Shown: piece by piece, positions 1-9,500 of the stretch
Position numbering within the stretch: the first letter of the stretch is position 1
How the letters are laid out: the number at the start of each line of letters is the position of its first letter
Source of the DNA: Litsea cubeba
Taxonomy: Eukaryota > Streptophyta > Magnoliopsida > Laurales > Lauraceae
DNA length: 64,000 nt
Direction: 5' to 3'
Assembly (NCBI GenBank): GCA_012931725.1
Contig: CM022951.1
Location: 10,243,018 to 10,307,017 of the forward strand
The notes under the pieces: generated by a model
What the model saw: the letters and a program-made list of their open reading frames with translations, nothing else
The model's database searches: none
Told to the model about the DNA's origin: nothing
Made by a program: the position numbers and the translations under genes

Positions 1-248
1 AAAGCCTCTTTCGGCCCTGACTCGCTGTCGCTTTGGATGTTCGAGGTAATAAATGGCGTCCCCTATTCAATGCTGAGGACAGTTCGACGGCTCCACGCGT
101 CATCTCCTGGCTGGTTGTCTGTCTCCTCGAGGTCGTACGCGCCGGCTCGTCAGGGGCGCAATCAATTTTTGAAATGATTCGCGCGAAATCCCAGGGGGGC
201 GCCCCTTGGCACGCCCAATGAGGGCTTCTGGAAAGGGGGCCTCTCTGC

Positions 249-256
249 TATATATA
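249..256 (+). promoter_or_regulatory. TATA box of the element A antisense gene
   Basis: A TATATATA stretch followed by GGGC lies about 220 bp before the antisense gene's start codon. Element B has a TATA-like sequence at the equivalent place before its own copy. This is a promoter prediction from sequence and conserved position only. Confidence 0.6.
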
Positions 257-471
257 GGGCAGTCGAGGTCTGCTTTACCCTTCGTTTGCGATTCTGAATC
301 AGAGGCGAGCGTCAGAGGTGGGCAAGCTACTGTGAGGGAGCTTCATCTGAGGAGTGGTGCGCTGCTGAAGTTGAATCTCTTTGCTGCCCAACATCTTCGT
401 TCTGCTTCCGTAAGTTCCTTCTGCCTTGTTTCTTCTTCTGCGGGTTCCTCTACTTTTAGATTGGGATAGGA

Positions 472-2570
472 ATGGGGATTTATAGCCACTGGTTAGAGGG
501 CGAGGCAGCGATCGAGGGTTTCAGGTTGGCCTTTAGGATCCCTGCTGATGTCCAAGTCAGGGGTGCTGAACCCCTTGGCTACAATCCTCGCGATTTTTCG
601 GGAGGCTGGATGCCTTTTCCGCTGGTGGCTGTGATAGAAGGCGGGGTCCGATTCCCCCTTCACCCACTTCTCAGGAGGTGCCTTAGTCAGTGGCGTCTCT
701 GCCCCTGTCAACTGCTGCCGAATGCCTTCAAGATCGTGATGGGCACGGTCAAGTTGAATGAGGTCCTGGGCACCGACTTCGGCGTCTTCGACCTTGAGGA
801 TGTCTACGACATATGCAAGTCCGGAGATTCTTATTATCTCCGGGCTAAGCCAGGCCGGGACGGCTTCGTCCGATACTTGGAGGATTCAAGCAAGTACGCT
901 GGAGACGATCTTCTGTACGTCTCGGGGAACTGGGAGTTTGGGGAGGCGGACACCGATAGAGGCTACCAGGTCCCTCGCCACTTCGGTACCATCCCAAGTA
1001 AACACCCTTCGTTTCTTTTCTCATAAGTTTCTTTTTGTTCTGCCGCGCTAACGCTTCTGATTGTTGCAGCTTTGAAGGAGAGGAAGCGGGCTGCCAGATA
1101 CATCTGGAAGAGGAACGATGCCTGGCTCCGTCTGGTGAAGCGATACAGCGGTCATGACGGCAGGGCGGCATGGTCGCTGCTAGGGTATCAGCCGAAGTAC
1201 CGCGGTTATCTGAGGGGCACCGTAGAGCCGATCCAGAGTGAAGGTGCCGGATCTGAGGTCGGTCAGGAGCAGGCCGGTCCGGAGGTCGGAGAGCCCTCGA
1301 GGGCGTCGTCTGACGTTAGGGCCACGTCTGGAACCCTAGCTTCCACATCGGGATCGAGACTTCCCCAGGTCTCAGGAAGGGAATCGAGTCAAACCGCCCG
1401 ATCTCCCTCGCCAGGCTCCGAAATGAGGCACACCAGGCGTTTGTCCTTCGAGGACCTCGAGGCTTTGGCGCTTGGAGTGGAGGACGCCCGAGCCCCCCAG
1501 GAGCCGGTAAATTCTCCGAGGCATCCGTCTCCGAGGGCTCGGGTGGTTTCTCCTGCAGAGGTGGCGGAGGTTCCTGCGCCCCCTAGCCCTGTTGATCCAG
1601 GGGTACGCCTGCCCCCGGCTGAGGTTGAGCAGGAGGAAACTCGGCCGCAGAAGATGCCGAGGACCGACGCGGGCCCTAGCTCGGCAGCTGCCTCGTTGCC
1701 GCAGGGGCCGCCGTTATGGGAGCCGAGCTTCATGCTTGGGCCGGGGAGGCCGATGACGATGGAGGATTGCATTCTTCACAAGATTGATCTCCCGGTCCTC
1801 GAGGCCCTAGGGCGAGCCTGCGCCCTTCCCCGGGACATGGAGCGGTTGGACAAGTACAGCGATCAGAAGCTGATCCTGTCGATGTTGCAGTCCAACTTCG
1901 TGGTAAATCTTCATTTCCCTTCGTCAAACCAGCGATTCAGCGTCTGACGCACTTTGGATCTAACACGTACATCTCGTTTCTTTGACAGGCGGCACAGAAG
2001 TCCATGGCCGTTGCTGACAGGATCCGCAGGTACAGCTCGGACGTTGCCGAGCTGTCCGTGGAGAAGAACGGCCTGCAGGAATCTCTGGACGCCGTTAGCC
2101 AGAAGTTGGCCAGGGTGGAAGAGGAGTACGCGGCGAAGCTCGAGCAGGTGAGGGAAGAAGCCGAGGCGGAGAGGACTAGAGTGGCCGAGCTCGAGGTCTC
2201 CATCTCGAAGATGGGAGACGATTACGCGGCCCTGCTTCAAGCCGAGTCCAAGAGGGCGGACGAGGCCGAGGCGAAGCTTGAATCCGAGTCCAAGAGGGCG
2301 GATGAAGCCGAGGCGAAGCTCGAGTCCGAGTGCGATGCTGCGTTCGAGGATGCCAAAGTGCAGGTCACCGCCCACTACAAGGAGAGGGTTCTTGTTGTGA
2401 GGGATAAGGCCTGGGCGAAAGGGTGGCTTGCCGGCCTGAAGGAGGTCGGGGTCTCGGAGGGCCACCCCTCCTTTCGGGAGCCTCCTCCGTACACGCTTCC
2501 GGTGCCGACCTCTGCCCGTCCATCCGGCGAAGCTTCTGACGCTGCAGCCCGTGCGACTGACCGGTCATGA
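472..2570 (+). CDS. Antisense accessory protein of Tat element A (putative gypsy-type transposon family), three exons
   Basis: Runs opposite to gag-pol. I infer exons 472-997, 1070-1902 and 1989-2570. Both introns are GT-AG (donors GTAAAC and GTAAAT, acceptors TTGCAG and GACAG) and the joined frame is open for 646 residues. Exon 1 carries the conserved block GGWMPFPL, VIEGGVRFPLHPLL, CQLLPN and LNEVLG, which resembles the plant family known as putative gypsy type transposon (Pfam Transposase_28, recalled and not searched). Exon 2 holds a tryptophan-rich AAWSLLGYQPKYRGY motif, then a Pro/Ser-rich linker. Exon 3 is a predicted coiled coil containing a 42-bp in-frame duplication (residues SKRADEAEAKLESE twice). 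Antisense genes between pol and the 3' LTR are known in Tat elements such as Grande; their function is not established. Element B keeps the same splice phases, supporting the model. Confidence 0.8.
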
Positions 2571-3022
2571 CTTCCGGACCTCGGGATATTCGCTTTTTTG
2601 CTTTTTGCTCCGTAATTTTCTTCAATTTGTATTTGCCGAACACTGTAATGAGTGAGACTTTAATACAATTGAAGGTTTCTTCAGATACTCGCGCTTCTCT
2701 CTTTTAAGCCTGGTACTTTGATGCCTGAGTTCGGCAGAATGCTCCTTGTGACGGAACGTTAGGACTGAGTGTCGAGTAGTCTTCTTGGGTGCTAGCGTCG
2801 ATACTCCGTACCTTAGGTGATTTTCTTTGGTATTCGCGCTGATCTTCCGTATCTTGGGCGATCTTAAATAGCGATAGATATGATGGCGCGGCTGACGAGG
2901 GAATCGGACGGATGTCTCCACGTGGCGCCATAGGGATCGCCGGTCAACAGTCGTGCATCCCCAGTAACGCGTGGGAGACTTCGCCCTCATAACCCCTTTC
3001 GGAGACTGAGCCTTCTCCTCCC

Positions 3023-3030
3023 TATAAATA
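3023..3030 (+). promoter_or_regulatory. TATA box of a second antisense transcription unit, element A
   Basis: TATAAATA followed by GGGG, about 450 bp after the antisense gene's stop. The 120 bp upstream (with CACGTGG near 2920) is closely matched in element B at 53660-53780, where the box reads TATAAGTA. Conservation of this block exceeds that of the neighbouring antisense gene, which argues for a working promoter. Confidence 0.6.
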
Positions 3031-3047
3031 GGGGTGGCAAGCTTGCC

Positions 3048-3600
3048 ATGGGAGGAGAAAAGAACATAGCAGTAGGAATCATGTCTGGGAAGTGTCTGAA
3101 ATCACTTGATCCGGGAGGAAACTTGCGCCGTTGGACGGCCATCCCCGAGGGGGGAAGGCTGTCGTGGTCTGCGCGCTCTCTGAAGGAACTCCCCGTGGAC
3201 TACGCGCTCTCTGAACGCGGGTTCATGGCCATCCGCCCTTGGCCAGACAGAGTGAGGATGCACTGCAGGGGGGCGGTGGCGCGTTCTCGTCCGACGCGGC
3301 CCTGTGCGCCCGTCGTATGGAAGGCGGGATGAGGCCCCGCTGGTCCGGGAGGTTTCTTCAAGCTTGGCTGGTCCCATTGGCCGCCGAGGGTCTTGCAGAG
3401 CCCAGCGAGGTCCAGGGTCGCTCAGAACCTCCAGGCGGCGATCCGGCGTCCTCGAGCCTTCTGCCTGAAGAGTTGGTGAAGATCAGAGTCTCCTAGCCTT
3501 TATCCATTTTCTGTTTTTAGAGGACTGTGATCCTCCTTTCTGTATTTTGCTTTCTGTTCTGTATTTCTTGCAATGAAGCAGTTTTTAATGGATAAGAAGG
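3048..3600 (+). ncRNA. Second antisense transcription unit of element A, probably noncoding
   Basis: Follows the TATA box and ends near a polyadenylation-like AATGAA at 3572. It has a conserved GAGGA...TCCTC inverted repeat near 3520 and a duplicated GCGCTCTCTGAA segment near 3172 and 3205. A short frame begins MSGKCLKSLDPGG at 3081. The element B counterpart begins MAGRHSAVFDPGG but is one base longer over the next 65 bases, so the two frames diverge. Either one copy is frameshifted or, as I favour, the RNA is not coding. I do not recognise the product. Transcription is inferred from the promoter and terminator-like signals only. Confidence 0.4.
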
Positions 3601-3816
3601 AATTCTCTGGTTACCCAAACTGTGTACCGTGCTTTTGAATTCTTTTTCTCATTTCTTTGCGCTGTTCTGGAATGCTTGGGTTTTTGTTTGAATGCTGGCA
3701 CTGACCTCGGCCGAAAGGGCTGGCTTTGGCCGAGACGAGCTGCATTGTGCCGACGCGAACCCATTTCGTTGGTCTCGGCTCGGCGACCGTGAGTTCGGCA
3801 ATGGCCTTCTGAGGGG

Positions 3817-4514
3817 TGTATGAACCCGGATTTTAGGAAACGGCTGAGTATATGAACTCTAGACCATTCCCAAGGCGTAGAGCCTCGAGTGTGTCCAAGA
3901 CACGGGGCTTTAGGAAAGGCTGAGTGTAGGAACTCTTCCATGCCGTTTCCAGGGCGTAGAGCCCAAGTGTGTCCAAGACACGGGGCTTTAGGAAAGGCTG
4001 AGTGTAGGAACTCTTCTATGCCGTTTCCAGGGCGTAGAGCCCAAGCGTGTCCAAGACACGGGGCTTTAGGAAAGGCTGAGTTTAGGAACTCCGGGCCGTT
4101 TCCAGGGCGTAGAGCCTTGAGAGTGTGTCCAAGACACGGGGCTTTAGGAAAGGCTGAGTTTAGGAACTCCGGGCCGTTTCCAGGGCGTAGAGCCTTGAGA
4201 GTGTGTCCAAGACACGGGGCTTTAGGAAAGGCTGAGTTTAGGAACTCCGGGCCGTTTCCAGGGCGTAGAGCCTTGAGAGTGTGTCCAAGACACGGGGCTT
4301 TAGGAAAGGCTGAGTGTAGGAACTCGAAGCCATTTCCAGGGCGTAGATCCTTGAGAGTGTGTCCAAGACACGGGGCTTTAGGAAAGGCTGAGTTTAGGAA
4401 CTCCGGGCCGTTTCCAGGGCGTAGAGCCTTGAGAGTGTGTCCAAGACACGGGGCTTTAGGAAAGGCTGAGTGTAGGAACTCGAAGCCATTTCCAGGGCGT
4501 AGAGCCTGTGCTGC
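3817..4514. repeat. 78-bp tandem array between pol and the antisense units, element A
   Basis: Eight units start at 3891, 3969, 4047, 4125, 4203, 4281, 4359 and 4437, preceded by a degenerate partial unit. Each contains GTGTCCAAGACACGGGGC (with the palindrome GTGTCCAAGACAC) and TTTAGGAAAGGCTGAGT, then TTTCCAGGGCGTAGAGCC. Because 78 is 26 codons, both strands stay open through the array. The same core motif recurs in elements B and I with different period and number. Confidence 0.92.
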
Positions 4515-4589
4515 CGGAGTCGACCAGAGAGAGAGAGATTGATGACAAGGCAAAAGCTGCTTTTATTGATTCTGAAGTTCATTACATCT

Positions 4590-7500
4590 TTAGAAATAGA
4601 ATTTCTTCAGGTGGGATGCATTCCACGGTCTCGGCAGTGGCTTGCCTTCCAAGTCTTCGAGCTTGTAGGCCGACTTTCCCGCCAGTGAGACTACTCTGAA
4701 CGGGCCATGCCAGTTCGGGGCAAGCTTCCCCTCGTTTGGTTCTCTGTCGGCTGGCAGGGTCTTCTTTAAAACGAGCTCTCCCGTGGTGAACCTTCTTTCC
4801 TTGACATTTTGATTGTATGCCCTGGCTAACCGCTGCTGATAGTCGGTTAGTCTCAGGGCTGCTGCTTCTCGTCGCTCGTCCGCCAGCTCCAGCTCCATGG
4901 CCAGGTTCGTCTCATTTCGGCCTTGGTCAACCAGCTCTGTCCTCAGGGTAGGAAGGCCGATTTCCAAGGGAATGACCGCCTCCATCCCGTAGGCCAGGGA
5001 GAAAGGTGTTGCCGAGGTGGACCTCCTTGGAGTTGTTCTGTATGCCCACAGCACGCTCGGAAGCTCCTCTGTCCATCTGCCCTTTGCCTTGTCCAGTCGC
5101 TTCTTCAGGCCGTCCAGGATCACTTTGTTGGAGATTTCTGCCTGGCCATTACTCTGTGGATATGCCGGGGTGGAGTAATGGTTTCTGATGCCGTGCTCTT
5201 GGCAGAAGTCTCTGAAGGATTTGGAATCGAACTGAGTCCCGTTATCCGAAATCAGGGTCCGGGGGATGCCGAACCTCGTAAGGATGTTTTTCCAAACGAA
5301 GTTCCTGGAGTCCCGGTCCGTGATGGAGGACAACGGTTCAGCCTCTACCCACTTTGTGAAGTAGTCCGTAGCCACTATCAGCCATCTCTTGTTCCCTGGA
5401 GCTCGGTGAAGAGGCCCCACAATGTCCAGGCCCCATTGAGCGAAGGGCCATGGGCTAGAGAGGGGACTCAGATCCTGTGCTGGCTGATGGAGGGAGTGGG
5501 AGAACTTCTGGCATTTCTCGCATTTCCTGGCGTAGACCTGGGCGTCCTTTTGCATGTAGGGCCACCAGTAACCCTGGCTGATTGCTCTGTAGGCCAATGA
5601 CCGACCTCCTATATGGCTGCCGCAGATTCCTTCATGGATCTCGTACAGGAAGTCGTCCACCTTGGATGGGTGGACGCATTGGAGGTACGGACCCGTGAAG
5701 GACTTCCTGTAGAGTTTGCCTTCTGGAGAGAGCCAAAACCGAGCTGCCTTGAGCCTGATCTTGTGGGATTCGGTCTTGTCTTCGGGGAGCTGGTCGTCCT
5801 TCAGGTAGGCGACGATTGGATCCATCCAGCTGGGGCCGAGGTCAGCACAGAGGACGAGCCGAGATGAATGGAGTTCTAGACTTGACCTCGATATTGACCC
5901 GACCTCGATGGTCCTCTTCTTTCCTGCTTCGACGGCGGAGGCCAGGTTTGCAAGCGCATCTGCATGCGTGTTGGTGTCTCTGGATATTTGTCTGACCTCG
6001 GCTTTCTGGAATTGGGAGAGTAGTTTTTTCCCAAGGGCCAAGTAGGCCGCCATCCTGTCGTCCCTAGCCTGGTAGTCCCCAGCGAGCTGGCTAGTTACCA
6101 GTTGAGAGTCGCTGAAGATCTCCAGATGCTGGGCTCCGAGGATTCGGGCGCTGTTCAACCCTGCAATCATTGCTTCGTACTCTGCCTCATTGTTCGTCGC
6201 TTTGAAGTCCAAGGTGAAGGCTTGCTCTATGACCAGTCCCTCTGGCGATTGGAGAACTATGCCGAGGCCTGCTCTCTTGGAGGTGGACGACCCGTCGACA
6301 AAGATCCTCCATGCCGAGGTGGGAGACTGCTGGACTTCTGTTTCTACTGGCTCTTGCCCTGTGCCCCCCAGTGCCGTGCCGAGCTGGGTCGGAGCCGGGC
6401 CGGGGGAGGCGAATTCGACAATGAAGTCTGCCAGGATCTGGGCTTTGATCGCAGTTCGGGGACGGTACTGAATGTCATACTGCCCCAGTTCGACTGCCCA
6501 CTTTGATATGCGCCCTGAAAAGTCAGCTTTCTTGAACAATGAACGGAGTGGGTGCTCCGTGATCACCACAATAGTGTGGGATTGAAAATAATGGGAGAGC
6601 TTGCGGGAGGCGGTGACAAGAGCCAACGCAAGCTTCTCCAACAGGAGGTACCTGGTCTCGGCATCGAGCAGGGTCTTGCTCGTGTAATAGATCGGTTTTT
6701 GAACTCCCTCGTCCTCCCTGATGAGGACGGAGCTCACTGCATGATCCGAGACCGCAAGGTATAAATACAGGATCTCCCCCAGAGTCGGGGTGGAGAGTAA
6801 TGGTGGTGACATTAAATAAGTTTTGAGTGCGGCCAATGCCTGGTCGCACTCGGGGGTCCATTGGAACTTCAGATTTCTTCTAAGAAGCTGAAAGAAAGGC
6901 CTGCACTTATCTGATGAGCGGCTGATGAAGCGATTGAGTGCGGCGGCCATTCCTGTAAGCCTCTGAACTTCCTTCGTGGTAGAGGGACTCTGGATGCCCT
7001 GGATGGCAGTGATCTGTTCCGGATTGGCCTCTATCCCCCTCCGCGTCACCAAGCTACCGAGGAACTTGCCAGAGGCTATGCCGAAGGCGCACTTGGAAGC
7101 GTTGAGCTTGAGCTTGTAGGCGCGAAGGATGCCGAAGACTTGGCCGAGATCCGCCAGATGGTCGCTGGAGCGCACAGATTTGACGACCATGTCGTCGATA
7201 TACACCTCTACCGATCGGCCGAGCTGGGCCTGGAACATCTTCGTGACGAGGCGCTGATAGGTCGCCCCCGCGTTCTTCAGCCCGAAGGGCATCACCTTAT
7301 AGCAGTAAGTGCCGCGGGGGGTGATGAACGATGTTTTTTCCTCGTCGGGCTCGTAGAGCGGGATCTGATGATAGCCTCGGTAGGCGTCAAGGAAGCTCAT
7401 TCGGTCGTGACCGACGGTGGCGTCAATCAGTTGGTCAATCTTCGGGAGGGGAAAACTGTCCTTAGGGCAAGCCCTGTTCAGGTCGGTGAAGTCCACGCAC

Positions 7501-9497
7501 ACCCTCCACTTCCCAGTTTTCTTCTTGACGACCACCGTGTTGGCCAGCCATACCGGGTACTGGACTTCCCGGATGGCCCCTGCTTTTAGCAGGTTGTCGA
7601 CCTCTTCGACGACCGCATCTGTCTGCTGCAGCCCGGTCCTGCGGGCCCTCTGCACTACCGGCTTATGGTCGGGGTCGACGTTGAGCTTGTGGCACATGAC
7701 CTCAGGGTCGACCCCGGGCATTTCACTTGGGTTCCAAGCGAAGACGTCCACATTCTCCATCAAGAACCGAGAGAGTTCGGCCCTTTCTTCGTCCGACAGC
7801 TGGGTGCCGATCAGGAAGAACCTGTCTGGGTCTGCCGGGTCTAGCCTGACCTCGGCCAGGTCCTCGATGCTCTTCTTCTCAGGGTCCCGGCCGATCTCAT
7901 CGAGGCCTTTCTCGAACTCGGCCAGGTTGACGCGCTCTGGCTCCTTCACGGCTGGGACTGCGGCCAGCATGCACTGCCTGGCCTGCTGCTGGTCTCCCTT
8001 CACTGTGACTACTTCCATCTTGCCTTCCTCGTTCTCATGGACGAACTTCAGCTTTTGGTGGAGGGAAGAAGGAACTGCCTCTAGCTTGTGGAGCCACGTT
8101 CTGCCCAGAATGACATTGTAGGGAGAAGGGGCGTCCACAACCAGAAAGTCGGCTGACACGGAGGCTCCACCAACTTGGGTTTCCAAGGTGATCCGACCCT
8201 TGGGATAGACTGGCGTGGCGGATAACCCTAGCAGAGGTGCACGGACCTCCGTGAGGTCTGCTTTGGAGAGCTTCATCCTCTTGAAGCAGTCGTAGTAGAG
8301 GACCTCGGAGGAGCTGCCGGAGTCGACGAGGATCCTCTTTACGGTGAAGTCTCTCAGCTTCATGGTGAGGAGCAGGGGGTCGTTGTGAGGGACCTGGACT
8401 CCCTCTAGATCTCGATCCGAGAACGAGATGGCTGGTCTGTCGCGTCGGGCTCTCTTGGATGCCGGAGCGAGGTCGGCTTTCATTACTTCTTTCTTGTGCG
8501 AAGCCCGCCTGGCCTCGGCACGGGTTTGAGAGCTTCCCCGGGATGAGGAAGCGGGAGCTGAGGACGCCAGATGGATCACGTTGATGATCTTCTCCGAGTC
8601 CTCACTGTCTGGTGCCTGGGCTGTGCTCTGGTGAATCCGGCCCTCGCTGCCGCCGGCATCACCTTCCTTGATGAACTCTGGGATGTGGCCCTCTTTGGCC
8701 AGCTTCTCCAGATACCACTGCAAAGTCCTGCATTCTTCAGTCCGGTGCCCGTTGCCCTTATGGAAGGAGCAGTAGAGCTTGCTTCGGGCTCCTTCGGTGG
8801 GTTCATTCTTCATGGGCGGAGGATACTTGAAGAACGGCTTGGATTTGATCTTGGCCAGGATGCGGTAGATCGGCTCCTTGAAGACGACGTTGACGCTCTG
8901 ACTGGCGCTGGAGGGAGGTCTGGGCTTCCAATTGCCCCCAGACCTGGACGACGAAGGCTTCGCCGAACTGGAGACCCAGGGCCGCTTGGGCTCCTGCTTC
9001 TGGGAGGGCCTCCCGCCTCTTTGCCGAGGTTGGTCACTCTTCTGTTCGGGCTCCGGATGCCCGTCCTGATCCTTAGCTCGGATCTCGTCTTCCTCCCGGG
9101 CGATGAAGCGCTTCACCCGGGACATCAACTCTGACATGGACTCTGGGGTGTCCCCGGCCAAGTCCTTCCGCAAGTCGATGCCGGGGATCAGGGCATGCTG
9201 GAAGGCGTAGATGGCTATCGCCTCTCTCGCGCCATCGATCTGGCTGTAGACCGCCCAGAACCGGTGGGTGAACTTGGCGAGAGTTTCGCCCTGCTTCATT
9301 CTCAGGGCGATGAGGTCCCCTTCCTTCTTGGGGACGACGGTGTAGGCCTGGAACTTCTTCAGGAAGGAGAGCTGGAGCTCCTTCCAACTGGAAACAGACT
9401 GCTCCGGGAGGGAGCAGAACCACTTCAGGGGGAGGTCACCCAAACTAGAGGAGAAGATTTTGCAGTTTAGGTGACCCTCGTTTCCCCAGATGGACAT
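4590..9497 (-). CDS. gag-pol: Gag-pol polyprotein of Tat element A
   Basis: A 1635-residue frame beginning MSIWGNEGHL, in phase with the upstream gag frame and separated from it by TAG AAG. Domains by residue: retrotransposon gag 1-115; a variant zinc knuckle C-X2-H-X4-H-X4-C at 243-256; aspartic protease with VDSGSS at 391-396; reverse transcriptase about 640-815 with YIDD at 766-769; first RNase H about 900-1010; second RNase H about 1062-1190 with candidate acidic residues D1068, E1104 or E1106, D1130 and D1180; integrase with H1288, H1295, C1326, C1329 and a D1358, D1418, E1454 triad (35 residues between the last two). No chromodomain follows. The extra RNase H next to integrase marks the Tat lineage. 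The frame has no internal stop, so this copy may still encode a working enzyme set if the amber codon is read through. Confidence 0.93.
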   Translation of the reverse strand: MSIWGNEGHLNCKIFSSSLGDLPLKWFCSLPEQSVSSWKELQLSFLKKFQAYTVVPKKEGDLIALRMKQGETLAKFTHRFWAVYSQIDGAREAIAIYAFQHALIPGIDLRKDLAGDTPESMSELMSRVKRFIAREEDEIRAKDQDGHPEPEQKSDQPRQRGGRPSQKQEPKRPWVSSSAKPSSSRSGGNWKPRPPSSASQSVNVVFKEPIYRILAKIKSKPFFKYPPPMKNEPTEGARSKLYCSFHKGNGHRTEECRTLQWYLEKLAKEGHIPEFIKEGDAGGSEGRIHQSTAQAPDSEDSEKIINVIHLASSAPASSSRGSSQTRAEARRASHKKEVMKADLAPASKRARRDRPAISFSDRDLEGVQVPHNDPLLLTMKLRDFTVKRILVDSGSSSEVLYYDCFKRMKLSKADLTEVRAPLLGLSATPVYPKGRITLETQVGGASVSADFLVVDAPSPYNVILGRTWLHKLEAVPSSLHQKLKFVHENEEGKMEVVTVKGDQQQARQCMLAAVPAVKEPERVNLAEFEKGLDEIGRDPEKKSIEDLAEVRLDPADPDRFFLIGTQLSDEERAELSRFLMENVDVFAWNPSEMPGVDPEVMCHKLNVDPDHKPVVQRARRTGLQQTDAVVEEVDNLLKAGAIREVQYPVWLANTVVVKKKTGKWRVCVDFTDLNRACPKDSFPLPKIDQLIDATVGHDRMSFLDAYRGYHQIPLYEPDEEKTSFITPRGTYCYKVMPFGLKNAGATYQRLVTKMFQAQLGRSVEVYIDDMVVKSVRSSDHLADLGQVFGILRAYKLKLNASKCAFGIASGKFLGSLVTRRGIEANPEQITAIQGIQSPSTTKEVQRLTGMAAALNRFISRSSDKCRPFFQLLRRNLKFQWTPECDQALAALKTYLMSPPLLSTPTLGEILYLYLAVSDHAVSSVLIREDEGVQKPIYYTSKTLLDAETRYLLLEKLALALVTASRKLSHYFQSHTIVVITEHPLRSLFKKADFSGRISKWAVELGQYDIQYRPRTAIKAQILADFIVEFASPGPAPTQLGTALGGTGQEPVETEVQQSPTSAWRIFVDGSSTSKRAGLGIVLQSPEGLVIEQAFTLDFKATNNEAEYEAMIAGLNSARILGAQHLEIFSDSQLVTSQLAGDYQARDDRMAAYLALGKKLLSQFQKAEVRQISRDTNTHADALANLASAVEAGKKRTIEVGSISRSSLELHSSRLVLCADLGPSWMDPIVAYLKDDQLPEDKTESHKIRLKAARFWLSPEGKLYRKSFTGPYLQCVHPSKVDDFLYEIHEGICGSHIGGRSLAYRAISQGYWWPYMQKDAQVYARKCEKCQKFSHSLHQPAQDLSPLSSPWPFAQWGLDIVGPLHRAPGNKRWLIVATDYFTKWVEAEPLSSITDRDSRNFVWKNILTRFGIPRTLISDNGTQFDSKSFRDFCQEHGIRNHYSTPAYPQSNGQAEISNKVILDGLKKRLDKAKGRWTEELPSVLWAYRTTPRRSTSATPFSLAYGMEAVIPLEIGLPTLRTELVDQGRNETNLAMELELADERREAAALRLTDYQQRLARAYNQNVKERRFTTGELVLKKTLPADREPNEGKLAPNWHGPFRVVSLAGKSAYKLEDLEGKPLPRPWNASHLKKFYF

Positions 9498-9500
9498 CTT

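Noticed and set aside
206..469. Plus-strand frame upstream of the antisense gene in element A
   Set aside because: Overlaps the TATA box and presumed leader, no counterpart in element B.
3585..4553. Long minus-strand frame of 322 codons over the 78-bp array
   Set aside because: Frame openness is explained by a unit length divisible by three; the product is a pure repeat and the plus strand is equally open. Not annotated as a gene.
4923..9134. Several plus-strand frames of 80-230 codons across pol of element A
   Set aside because: They are shadows of the high-GC pol frame on the opposite strand, lack known domains and are not part of the spliced antisense gene.
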